DNA from: Saccharicrinis sp963677245
GTDB taxonomy: Bacteria > Bacteroidota > Bacteroidia > Bacteroidales > Marinilabiliaceae
DNA: 64,000 bases
Reading direction: 5' to 3'
Assembly (NCBI GenBank): GCA_963677245.1
Contig: OY781921.1
Coordinates: forward strand, 1,736,001 to 1,800,000
The notes beneath the pieces are model-generated. The model was not told where the DNA came from and ran no database searches. It was given only the letters and a program-made list of their open reading frames with translations. The position numbers were made by a program, and so were the translations under genes. Below are positions 46,384 to 54,241 of the stretch, one piece after another (positions within the stretch are counted from its first letter, which is position 1; each line of letters starts with the position of its first letter).

Positions 46384-47623
46384 TATAATTGACTACCAAA
46401 TCAATGGTGTGCGCAATGAGTTCTTTACCTCCAATTTCGCCATGCCCGGGAATGACCCATTTGGCACTTGGAAAAACTTCCTGCAGCTTTACTAAAGTAT
46501 CATCCCATTCATCCACCGTGGCATCACTTAAATTACCCATGCCTGTGGCTTTTATATTCTTAACCATACAACCTCCGAACAGAATCTGATCTTCCGGTAA
46601 CCAAACGACAATGTTATCGAAGGAATGACCTCCTCCTAAGAATTGACAAACTACCTTTTTTCCATTAAAAGTATATTCTTTTTTACCCTTAAAAGATTCT
46701 TTAGGAACAATCATATCCTTTTGCTTACATGTTTTACATGTCAAACTGCCAGCTATTGTATATACTCCTTTTTCGTGCAAAAAGGCGATACCTCCCATAC
46801 AGTCCGCATGAAAATGTCCGGCTATTTGCTGCGTAACTTTAATGCCCATTTTATTTTTCAGGTAATTGTATAAACGCTCTGTTTTTTCGTTAGTAAAGGG
46901 AGAATCTACCATTATAGCTTCTCCATTTTTCACTATAATCAATCCATTGGAAGGGAAACGATATCCCTTGGGACTTTTATGCCAGGAGATATGCACAAAA
47001 ATCGAATCAACAATATGTTGAAGCTGCAGATCTTTATCTATAAAAATATGCTCTTTATCCTGAAGCGTTCGGTGAGTAAATAAATCAATCGCCTTTAAAA
47101 AACGTCTTGCTCCCTCTGGAGTTAAATCCCTTTCGAAACCATTTAATTGTGCATGATATTGATTTATCCAGTCAGTTAAATTCTTTAGTCTGCCGCCCCA
47201 TTTTTCACCATCAAAGTGCGAATAAGATAGAACGGTAAGTGACTTTACTCGTTGATTTTCCATCTTTACTTCCACCAAAGTCTCCATAGGATCATCATGT
47301 AAAAATCCAACTCTGATATCCAATTTAGACACATCAACTATAATTTTTCCGTCTCCAATTTGAATATCCTTAACAGTGTATTGCGGTTTAAAGATAGAAT
47401 CCCACTGAAAAACAGTATAAAACTCATCGGCAGAAGAGCATATTCGAAAATCACCTTCCTGCATCATAAAATCATCTGTGATTACCTTTCTAAGCACTGC
47501 GTAATCAGATTGATTAAAGGCATTAAAATAACGTTCTACAATAACTTTTGAGGAAGAATCCTGGGCTGTCATCGTTAATGGCAGCATACAAACGGCCATT
47601 ATTAATTGTAGCATTTTTTTCAT
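46361..47623 (-). CDS. Subclass B1 metallo-beta-lactamase with N-terminal NTF2-like domain
   Basis: A 420-residue protein. The signal peptide ends near A20. Residues ~25-150 (VERYFNAFNQSDYAVLRKVI) look like an NTF2/SnoaL fold. Residues ~195-420 are a metallo-beta-lactamase domain with all six B1 zinc ligands: H270, H272 and D274 (GHFHADCMGG), H333 (GGGHSFDN), C352 (FGGCMVKN) and H394 (IPGHGEIGG). The ligand Cys and the DNIVVWLPEDQILFGG block closely match known Bacteroidota carbapenemases such as CcrA and BlaB. The predicted reaction is zinc-dependent beta-lactam hydrolysis in the periplasm. The extra N-terminal domain doubles the length of usual B1 enzymes (about 230-250 residues). Confidence 0.88.
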   Translation of the reverse strand: MKKMLQLIMAVCMLPLTMTAQDSSSKVIVERYFNAFNQSDYAVLRKVITDDFMMQEGDFRICSSADEFYTVFQWDSIFKPQYTVKDIQIGDGKIIVDVSKLDIRVGFLHDDPMETLVEVKMENQRVKSLTVLSYSHFDGEKWGGRLKNLTDWINQYHAQLNGFERDLTPEGARRFLKAIDLFTHRTLQDKEHIFIDKDLQLQHIVDSIFVHISWHKSPKGYRFPSNGLIIVKNGEAIMVDSPFTNEKTERLYNYLKNKMGIKVTQQIAGHFHADCMGGIAFLHEKGVYTIAGSLTCKTCKQKDMIVPKESFKGKKEYTFNGKKVVCQFLGGGHSFDNIVVWLPEDQILFGGCMVKNIKATGMGNLSDATVDEWDDTLVKLQEVFPSAKWVIPGHGEIGGKELIAHTIDLVVNYNAQKDAQ

Positions 47624-47650
47624 TTTTCTTGATTTTAGAGTTAAGGATGA

Positions 47651-47836
47651 TTACACTTTTTTAAGCTTATACTTTTCTTTTAAGGCTAGTTTGGTTTCTT
47701 CATCCAGCGATTTGAGATAGCCTTTCCAGCCCGGACAAAAATTAATATGCCAGCGCCAGAATCTTCCAATCAATGATTTGGGTTTTGCATCGTACTTTGC
47801 CCGCATAGAACAAGTTTCACATCCATGTTCAGTCAT
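47651..47836 (-). CDS. Small Cys-containing protein, unknown function
   Basis: A 61-residue soluble protein with CETC near the start and C34 in NFCPGWKGYLKSL. The aromatic-basic composition and HxC/CxxC pattern suggest a small metal- or nucleic-acid-binding protein. It sits 28 bases before the metallo-beta-lactamase gene and 44 bases after the L,D-transpeptidase gene on the same strand, so it belongs to that operon. I know of similar short conserved hypotheticals in Bacteroidota, but no function. Confidence 0.65.
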   Translation of the reverse strand: MTEHGCETCSMRAKYDAKPKSLIGRFWRWHINFCPGWKGYLKSLDEETKLALKEKYKLKKV

Positions 47837-47879
47837 TTCGTTTAGTTTAAGTATTTTGTCTTATACAAAGATGTAAAAC

Positions 47880-48623
47880 TTATTGGATAGAATGCCTCCC
47901 ATCTTCAAGAAACTTAATATGAGGAAGTTGTTTTGTTTTATTAAACAGTAGCCAGGCTTTTTGTAAATCTGTCCATAAATTCATTTTATCCTCATCAAAA
48001 AAGTATTTTTCCTTGATTTTTTTTAAGTTATTCTTACTTAAACGAGCTGGAAAAAACGTGACCGGAATATTTTGTTGACCATTATTCTTAGCCTCAATAC
48101 AAAAGATGTATAGTTCTTTTATCTGATCATCGGTAATTGGAATACATCCTATCGTAACACAAGAACCATGAATACAAATATTACTTCCCAGCTGATTTTG
48201 AACACCTAACTTTTTGTCGGATGCATTAGGATAATTCACCCGCATAGAAAGGTAATAGCTACTAGCCGGGTTGAATGCATCAATATGGTAAAAACCTTCC
48301 GGAATCTGCAAATCACCTTGCCTTCGCTTAGGCCCCAATTTTCCACAGGTTCTGCAAATATCATATACCTTGAGTAACTTAAAAGTTTTATCATTTTTAT
48401 TCTTTCCCCATAATTCCAACTCCTTTTCGTATTTGAAAACACGCAAGTATATATGAACCGAATCTTTATTAAGATGTGCTGTTTTTAATATTTCAGTTAC
48501 ACTTTTCTCTTTATCGGCATAGGCCTGACGAACACGAGGATATTGTTTTTGAGTGGTTTTAAATGAGGATTGTGTAAACGAACACAAAAGCAGAACTACA
48601 ATTATAAATAGAATCTTGTTCAT
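47880..48623 (-). CDS. L,D-transpeptidase-like protein (YkuD fold)
   Basis: A 247-residue exported protein with signal sequence MNKILFIIVVLLLCSFTQSS. IHGSCVTIGCIPITDDQI at residues 151-168 provides the YkuD motif H-G-x5-G-C (catalytic H152, C160). Upstream, TCGKLGPKRRQGDLQIPEGFYHID matches the usual start of ErfK/YbiS domains. The predicted role is peptidoglycan cross-linking or editing in the periplasm. It overlaps the upstream hydrolase gene by 4 bases (ATGA). Such enzymes form 3-3 crosslinks that bypass penicillin-binding proteins, which is notable beside the beta-lactamase. Confidence 0.82.
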   Translation of the reverse strand: MNKILFIIVVLLLCSFTQSSFKTTQKQYPRVRQAYADKEKSVTEILKTAHLNKDSVHIYLRVFKYEKELELWGKNKNDKTFKLLKVYDICRTCGKLGPKRRQGDLQIPEGFYHIDAFNPASSYYLSMRVNYPNASDKKLGVQNQLGSNICIHGSCVTIGCIPITDDQIKELYIFCIEAKNNGQQNIPVTFFPARLSKNNLKKIKEKYFFDEDKMNLWTDLQKAWLLFNKTKQLPHIKFLEDGRHSIQ

Positions 48624-49546
48624 AGTGCAGATATTGAATAATTAACGCTGTTATATTCTAAAAAAGAGAATACTTTTTTAAAATATGCTTCTCCTCCCTT
48701 AATCCAGATACCATTATGTCCGGCTCCTTCTATTTTATAAAACTCCTTTAGCGAACTAGCCAGATTCTTAAAATTTTCTTCCCCATATTGAATTGAAATA
48801 TGATGATCAGCATTACCATGCACCATTAAAACTGGCTGAGTAATATTTTTGACTGATTCGGAAGGAATAATCTTATCTGCAGAGAAATCACCTAAATACT
48901 CAGCCCACCGTATGGAGTAATCGTTTAACCAAGGAATATTTGTTCCTATGGTTCTTTCTGAGTAATCATGAACTATGGTTCTAAAATCGGAAAAAGTACT
49001 TTCAATAACTCCGTATTTAATTCTTTTATCCAGCGACATCGCCTGCAAAGAAATAGCTGCACCCAGGGAATGTCCCCAGATACCTATATTTTCATTTACT
49101 CCTTTACGCAATAAAGTATCTATCAATACCGAAACATCCTGTTTTTCATAGTATCCAAATGTGCAATATTCACCTTCGCTTTCTCCATGCGCCCTTAAAT
49201 CGACTAATACTGCATTATATCCATTTTCAGCTAGCTTCTTACTTACTTCTAAATACCTTTCTTTACCCGATCGTATTCCATGCATAAGAATTATAGTTCC
49301 TTTTGCTTCAAGTGAATCTGTATTAACAAGAATGGCTTTTAATTTTAAACCATCATTAGAGGTATAGATAATATTTTTGGATTGTAGATTTTGTTGCTCA
49401 AACCATTGTTGACTTTGATATGGTTGGTAATAACTGTTTTCTTTATCGATTTTAATGATTAACCGAGCACCAAAATATCCAATAGAAATAAAAACCAATA
49501 TTAAAATTGAAAATATAAAAGTAAGGATTCTCAGGCGTAGTTTCAT
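48620..49546 (-). CDS. Membrane-anchored alpha/beta hydrolase
   Basis: About 308 residues from the preferred start. An N-terminal transmembrane segment (RLRILTFIFSILILVFISIGYFGARLI) precedes a serine hydrolase domain: LMHGIRSGKERYL (oxyanion region), GIWGHSLGAAISLQ (nucleophile elbow G-H-S-L-G), VMVHGNADHHI (Asp) and EGAGHNGIW (His). The ATG at 49546 is preferred because AAGAG lies just before it; another ATG at 49573 is possible, while the longer frame extends into non-family sequence. It is coupled by an ATGA overlap to the L,D-transpeptidase gene. The substrate is unknown. Confidence 0.82.
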   Translation of the reverse strand: MKLRLRILTFIFSILILVFISIGYFGARLIIKIDKENSYYQPYQSQQWFEQQNLQSKNIIYTSNDGLKLKAILVNTDSLEAKGTIILMHGIRSGKERYLEVSKKLAENGYNAVLVDLRAHGESEGEYCTFGYYEKQDVSVLIDTLLRKGVNENIGIWGHSLGAAISLQAMSLDKRIKYGVIESTFSDFRTIVHDYSERTIGTNIPWLNDYSIRWAEYLGDFSADKIIPSESVKNITQPVLMVHGNADHHISIQYGEENFKNLASSLKEFYKIEGAGHNGIWIKGGEAYFKKVFSFLEYNSVNYSISAL

Positions 49547-49671
49547 TGCTCTTGAATTGTAAAATATCTTCATCATTAGTGGTTCAAAATATAAAACTTT
49601 TCGCAAAACATTGTCAACTCTAAGATATAATGAGCTCAAATTTGGATTTTGAAAAAATGTACCTGATCTAT

Positions 49672-49703
49672 AAAAAAAGGAACACCCGTAGCAAGTGTTC
49701 CTT
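49672..49703 (-). terminator. Terminator of GH30 gene, end of the polysaccharide utilisation locus
   Basis: AAGGAACAC (49677-49685) pairs with GTGTTCCTT (49695-49703); on the minus strand TTTTTTT follows. Confidence 0.8.
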
Positions 49704-49752
49704 TTCTGCATAATACAACAATCAACTATAGTATTACCAATAAAACTTAAAA

Positions 49753-51234
49753 TTACAGGTTAATAGTCAGCGTTTGAATGGCTTTTGCATTTATTGAAAA
49801 ATCGATTGTTTGATCTTTTACAAATAGATTGACTTGCTGTGGTTCTTCTTCCATATTTAGTACTACCACCACAATTGAATTATCCGGATTTTGAGCTGCA
49901 GTGAGCAATAACTTAGTTTTACTGGTCTCAAAACCGATACGCTTTGCTCCCGGACGAATAAACTTACTAAAATGCGACAAGGCATAATATATTGGCGTGT
50001 AATACACTTCATTCGATTTTTCATCCACAATTACCGGTGCCAAACACCAATTTTTAAACCAGTTAGGACCACCTTGTTTATCCAACACCATATTCCAATC
50101 AATCCAACCATCTACGTGATTATTTAAACAACCAATAATATCTCTGGCGTAACGATATACGGGAACATACTTGGGATGTAAATATTTTTGATCCTCAGGA
50201 GCCCAGTCCCAACCCCAATCGGTAGCCTCCTTCGACCAATACCAGGCATCATCCTGCCAATGAGGAATTTCAGCATCTACACAAGCTTCCGATTGAATGA
50301 TATGTTTATCCGGAGCAGCTTCATGTGTAAACTTTAAAGATTCTGCAAACACATCGTAAGTACTGGCGTACCAATGAATAGCCATTCCATCAAAATACTT
50401 TGAAGTAGTTTCGTCCTTGTACATTTTCTTTGCCCAATCAATCAACTCTTCTCCCCGATTCTGGTCATATCCTAAAATTTTAACCTGAGGAAAATCGGCT
50501 TCTAACTTTGGCCCCATAAAATGCTGCACAAAGTTGACCATTTCTTCGGGTGAAAAATGCATGCTTTCCCAATTGTAGTTATTACCTAAAGGCTCATTTT
50601 CTACGGTTACACCCCAAATATCAATCCCTTCGTTTTTATAAGCTTCTATATATTTTGAAAAGAATAAAGCCCACGTTTCATAATACTCAGGAAGCAAATG
50701 TCCTCCTCGCCAGTCTTTATTATCTTTCATCCAGGGAGGAGCAGTCCAGGGCGAAGCCAATATTTTAAACCCATCTGTTGAAATAGCCATGGCCTCCTTT
50801 ATCATAGGAATAATATCATCTTTATCTTCCTGAATAGAAAAGTGATTTAATAAAGTATCTCCTTCAACTGGAGCATATGAATAGTTACCCAAAGAAAAAT
50901 CACAGGAATTAATATGTGTTCTGGTCAAAGAATAAGCTGCACCCTCATTGCTAAAATAAGCATTCAGCACCTCTTGTCTTTTTTCCTTGCTCAATTGGTT
51001 TAACAAATAAGCGGAAGCTTCTGTAAAGGAGCCACCAAAACCAGTTATGGTTTGAAATTTTTGTTCGGGAAGAACTGTTACTGAAACCACCTCTTCTGCC
51101 TGCTGAAAATCACTTACCTTTTCCAGCTTATTTCCACCTGCTGATGTTTCGTAAATTTCCACCTGTAAACTGCTTTTATTACAGCTCCAAAGCGAAAATA
51201 CGACACTCAGCATCAAATACCCTATTGCCTTCAT
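49753..51234 (-). CDS. Glycoside hydrolase family 30 lipoprotein (beta-1,6-glucanase or related)
   Basis: A 493-residue enzyme with lipoprotein signal MKAIGYLMLSVVFSLWSC. The GH30 TIM barrel carries FGGSFTEASAYL near residue 67, SPWTAPPWMK at 161-170, the acid/base E214 in ENEPLG and nucleophile E316 in QSEACVD. A beta-sandwich forms the last ~80 residues. In beta-glucan loci GH30 usually removes or cuts beta-1,6 linked glucose, complementing beta-1,3 glucanases. It is the most downstream gene of the locus, separated from the preceding gene by a hairpin that may lower its expression. Confidence 0.88.
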   Translation of the reverse strand: MKAIGYLMLSVVFSLWSCNKSSLQVEIYETSAGGNKLEKVSDFQQAEEVVSVTVLPEQKFQTITGFGGSFTEASAYLLNQLSKEKRQEVLNAYFSNEGAAYSLTRTHINSCDFSLGNYSYAPVEGDTLLNHFSIQEDKDDIIPMIKEAMAISTDGFKILASPWTAPPWMKDNKDWRGGHLLPEYYETWALFFSKYIEAYKNEGIDIWGVTVENEPLGNNYNWESMHFSPEEMVNFVQHFMGPKLEADFPQVKILGYDQNRGEELIDWAKKMYKDETTSKYFDGMAIHWYASTYDVFAESLKFTHEAAPDKHIIQSEACVDAEIPHWQDDAWYWSKEATDWGWDWAPEDQKYLHPKYVPVYRYARDIIGCLNNHVDGWIDWNMVLDKQGGPNWFKNWCLAPVIVDEKSNEVYYTPIYYALSHFSKFIRPGAKRIGFETSKTKLLLTAAQNPDNSIVVVVLNMEEEPQQVNLFVKDQTIDFSINAKAIQTLTINL

Positions 51235-51277
51235 GTGTTGTTATTTATGTATTAAAATTGCATTTACATTTGAGCAA

Positions 51278-51307
51278 AAGGCTGTTCATTAAATAACGAA
51301 CAGCCTT
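51278..51307 (-). terminator. Attenuator or terminator between CBM protein and GH30
   Basis: AAGGCTGTTC (51278-51287) pairs with GAACAGCCTT (51298-51307), followed on the minus strand by TTTTGC. The short T-run suggests partial readthrough into GH30. Confidence 0.6.
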
Positions 51308-51355
51308 AAAGTTGTTAAGTCCATCGAATAAGAAGGAAAACAATAAAGCCAGCAG

Positions 51356-52777
51356 CTATTGTTTGATAATCTTTTGGGTTTTAACAACTCCGCCCATTGT
51401 AATTTTGGCTACATATATGCCCTTAGCCAAACTACTTACATCCAACTTTGAAAATGCATTGGCAGGAAATTCTGCCATCACAATTTTCCCAGATAAATCA
51501 AACAATTCTATTTTATCGATTGTAGATGCTCCTTTTATTTCAAGAATGCTCATTACAGGATTTGGCGCAATGCTTAAAGCTTCACTATCCAACTCCGACA
51601 CTGCAGTCGTCGTTCCTTTCCAGAAATATAAATTATCTAAATAAATCGTTCCATTTCCTACTGTTTTAAATTGGAAAGCTTTAGTTAAATCCGGAGTAGA
51701 ATATTCTGTTAACGGAATATTTAAAGAAACCCATTGACCTGTTACAATCCCCTCATTTGCTGCAATATCATAAGCATTTTCCAAAGGACCTTCGCTAATT
51801 ACGGCAAACTGTAATTCTGTTGCATCTCCGGTAAAGTAGTCTAAATGAACATACTCCATTCCTGATACATCCGTAGAAGTATACTCCATTCCCTGATAGT
51901 TTAAATCGGCATACTTAAGGGCATAATCAGACTCCAAATCCTCTTCTGTTACCACAGTCGTTTGCCCCCAATATGGATTTGAATTCAGCATTAAGTTATT
52001 AGAATAATTATCGCTATATACTGAAATCACATTTGCTTCATTTTGTGCTGGAGTTGGAGCGGCACTAGATGGTGTATCAATAATAAATTGTACTGTATAG
52101 GTTGCTGTGGTAGACAAATCAGAAGATGTTACTTCAATAGTCGTTGTGCCCGGAATAGTATTAGCTTCTGTAACTACAGCATTAGCGCTTTCATTTGAAG
52201 TGGAAACGGTAACTTCTGGAACTGTAGTTGTACCTTGAAGTAAGCCATAGCTATAGCTTGAAATTCCTGATGCAAAACCTTCCACAGAAACACCATCAAT
52301 CATGATATCATCCAATGAAGCATCTTTTTCGGTAGCAATAGGAGCATACACTTCAAACTCATATAAACTATATCCCCATGGAGTTCCGCGTACAGTACCG
52401 TACATACGAATGTAACGACCTGTTCCACTTAAAGTAATATCATCAATTCCGCCGTCAGAATTTGTTTCAGTATAAATGTCTGTCCAGTCCGCATTGTTTT
52501 CGGAAACCTGAATTTTATATTCTTTTCCGTAAGCTCCTTCCCAGTCTAACACTACTCTGCCAATAGCTGTAGACTCTTCTAAATCAATGGTAATCCATTG
52601 AGGATCTTCAGAAGCAGATTCCCAACGGCTACGACCGTCCGGATCGCCATCGACAGCATTACTAGCTACCTGAATTTCGGTAGATGCAGTTGTTGTTTTT
52701 CCTATTGCCAGATTTTGTGCATAAATACTACTTACTGCCACCAATAAAGCAGCCATTAAAAAAGTAATTTTTTTCAT
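51356..52777 (-). CDS. T9SS-secreted multidomain carbohydrate-binding protein (F5/8 type C plus others)
   Basis: A 473-residue exported protein with signal peptide ending at IYAQ. Residues ~22-145 are a discoidin/F5-8 type C (CBM32-like) domain (NLAIGKTTTAST, SRWESASEDPQWITIDLE, YIRMYGT). Residues ~150-240 are a cadherin-like beta-sandwich, ~245-385 a CBM-like jelly roll ending YLDNLYFWKG, and the last ~75 residues (IAPNPVMSILEIKG to TQKIIKQ) are a T9SS type A sorting domain. No catalytic residues are visible, so it probably binds glucan at the surface or after release. It lies in a Sus-type operon, which is an unusual pairing with T9SS export. Confidence 0.78.
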   Translation of the reverse strand: MKKITFLMAALLVAVSSIYAQNLAIGKTTTASTEIQVASNAVDGDPDGRSRWESASEDPQWITIDLEESTAIGRVVLDWEGAYGKEYKIQVSENNADWTDIYTETNSDGGIDDITLSGTGRYIRMYGTVRGTPWGYSLYEFEVYAPIATEKDASLDDIMIDGVSVEGFASGISSYSYGLLQGTTTVPEVTVSTSNESANAVVTEANTIPGTTTIEVTSSDLSTTATYTVQFIIDTPSSAAPTPAQNEANVISVYSDNYSNNLMLNSNPYWGQTTVVTEEDLESDYALKYADLNYQGMEYTSTDVSGMEYVHLDYFTGDATELQFAVISEGPLENAYDIAANEGIVTGQWVSLNIPLTEYSTPDLTKAFQFKTVGNGTIYLDNLYFWKGTTTAVSELDSEALSIAPNPVMSILEIKGASTIDKIELFDLSGKIVMAEFPANAFSKLDVSSLAKGIYVAKITMGGVVKTQKIIKQ

Positions 52778-52810
52778 TTTAATTTATTTTAAAGATTAAC
52801 AATTAAGCCT

Positions 52811-54115
52811 TTAGTAAAATTTGAGCCAGTTTAATTTTAAAGCTCCGGTATCATTCGTGAGTCTGATAGTATGTCTTCCTCTTTCGAGCTTAAGAGGAAG
52901 CTTTGCTGTTCGCCACTTATCATTACTTCCGGTGGCATCAAGCGTGTAAGTTGTTTGCAACTTATTATCTATCGCTAGTTGCACAACCGACTCGTTTTCT
53001 GATGCAAACCTCAATTCCAGTGTATACTTTTTATTTTCATCTATTTGAAGTTGGTATTCCACCCATTGATCCTCGAAAAAATCATAAAGCTCAAGTGAGT
53101 TATCATTGGTATCATTGCATAGTCTCACTCGTGGACCATTTACCCATTTAGGTGTTCCGATACCTTCCGCAAAACTGATGGAACTATAATTCTCCGCTTC
53201 AATAGTCTGATGACTCCCATAAAAAGTTGTTGTATCCAAAGTAGACATCTGTGTAAACACCTCTCCTAAAGAGGTTAACTCAAAACAAGATGAGTTCTTC
53301 AACAGGAAATTATATGGAAAGTGATTCTCTTTTTTTCCACCACGAGGAATAAACCACGCATAGCGATAAATAAGCGGCTCGCATTCAAGATAATTAATAG
53401 CATCCGACATGAATTGTTCCTGCCCTTCCGGTGTATATGTTTTTTCATCTAAACCATCCCAGGCACAGAATTCGGTTAGCCATAACGGTTTATTATATTT
53501 TCTAAATCTCTCTACATACCATTTTAACGCAGCGGGATGTGCCATATAGCAATGAATTGAAATTCCGTCGACATCACTTAAGGGTACTAATTCAAAAAAT
53601 TCATCCAGCCAAACCAAAGGATCGCCATATCCTTCCAAGGTTCCGAAGTTCATAGCCGGCGATATTAATTTTAATCCCAACTCTTTGGCTATTGATTTGA
53701 TTTCTGGCCATTTTTGAGCCGATTGCTGCGGTGTCATATTTGCCTGGTCTTTTAAATTCGGTTCGTTAAAGGTCAATAAATACTTACATTCCGGATGGCG
53801 CTCTTTGTATTCTCTTAAAGCATTCTTATCAATACCATTCCAGGCCATTGGACAGAAATCCAGCTGCATTTCTTTCAATAGTTCATCATATTTGGCAGCC
53901 TGAGTTGGGCTCCAATTGTAATACCATGAAATAGCATTACCTAAAACACTTACATCCTCGGTAAATGAGAACCCGAAAGAAACGCCTCGTTTTAAGCTTT
54001 TTTGCTGATACACCTGTGTTTTTTCCGTGAATTCCTTTTCATTCCCACTGTCGTCGCAGGAATAAAAAAGGCAAGCAAAAGCCATAAACACCCAGATTAT
54101 CTGTAAGTATTTCAT
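52811..54115 (-). CDS. GH128-type beta-1,3-glucanase lipoprotein with CBM6-like tail, copy 1
   Basis: A 434-residue enzyme from the ATG at 54115, whose signal MKYLQIIWVFMAFACLFYSC has lipobox Cys20 (an upstream codon gives no signal peptide). The barrel has FCPMAWNG, TFNEPNL (acid/base E118) and LTEFCAW (nucleophile E215), the pattern of GH128/Asl1-like enzymes that hydrolyse beta-1,3-glucan. Residues ~300-434 form a CBM6-like sandwich (IEAENYSSIS, WVEYQLQI, LKLNWLKFY). The adjacent gene is a clear tandem duplicate of the same design. Confidence 0.85.
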   Translation of the reverse strand: MKYLQIIWVFMAFACLFYSCDDSGNEKEFTEKTQVYQQKSLKRGVSFGFSFTEDVSVLGNAISWYYNWSPTQAAKYDELLKEMQLDFCPMAWNGIDKNALREYKERHPECKYLLTFNEPNLKDQANMTPQQSAQKWPEIKSIAKELGLKLISPAMNFGTLEGYGDPLVWLDEFFELVPLSDVDGISIHCYMAHPAALKWYVERFRKYNKPLWLTEFCAWDGLDEKTYTPEGQEQFMSDAINYLECEPLIYRYAWFIPRGGKKENHFPYNFLLKNSSCFELTSLGEVFTQMSTLDTTTFYGSHQTIEAENYSSISFAEGIGTPKWVNGPRVRLCNDTNDNSLELYDFFEDQWVEYQLQIDENKKYTLELRFASENESVVQLAIDNKLQTTYTLDATGSNDKWRTAKLPLKLERGRHTIRLTNDTGALKLNWLKFY

Positions 54116-54130
54116 GTGTATAAAAAAATT

Positions 54131-54169
54131 AGTATCAAGATTAAAGTATCCAGACAACAGACTGATTTA
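54131..54169 (-). repeat. 39-base repeat upstream of GH128 copy 1
   Basis: It shares 35 of 39 bases with 59318-59356, starting AGTATCAAGATT and ending TGATTTA. Both copies lie just upstream of start codons inside the same operon. Confidence 0.75.
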
Positions 54170-54241
54170 GAAGACTAATTCAAAATTCGTTAACCAATCA
54201 ATTATTTCAATACTTATCATTTCATGTGTTCGAATAATGTT

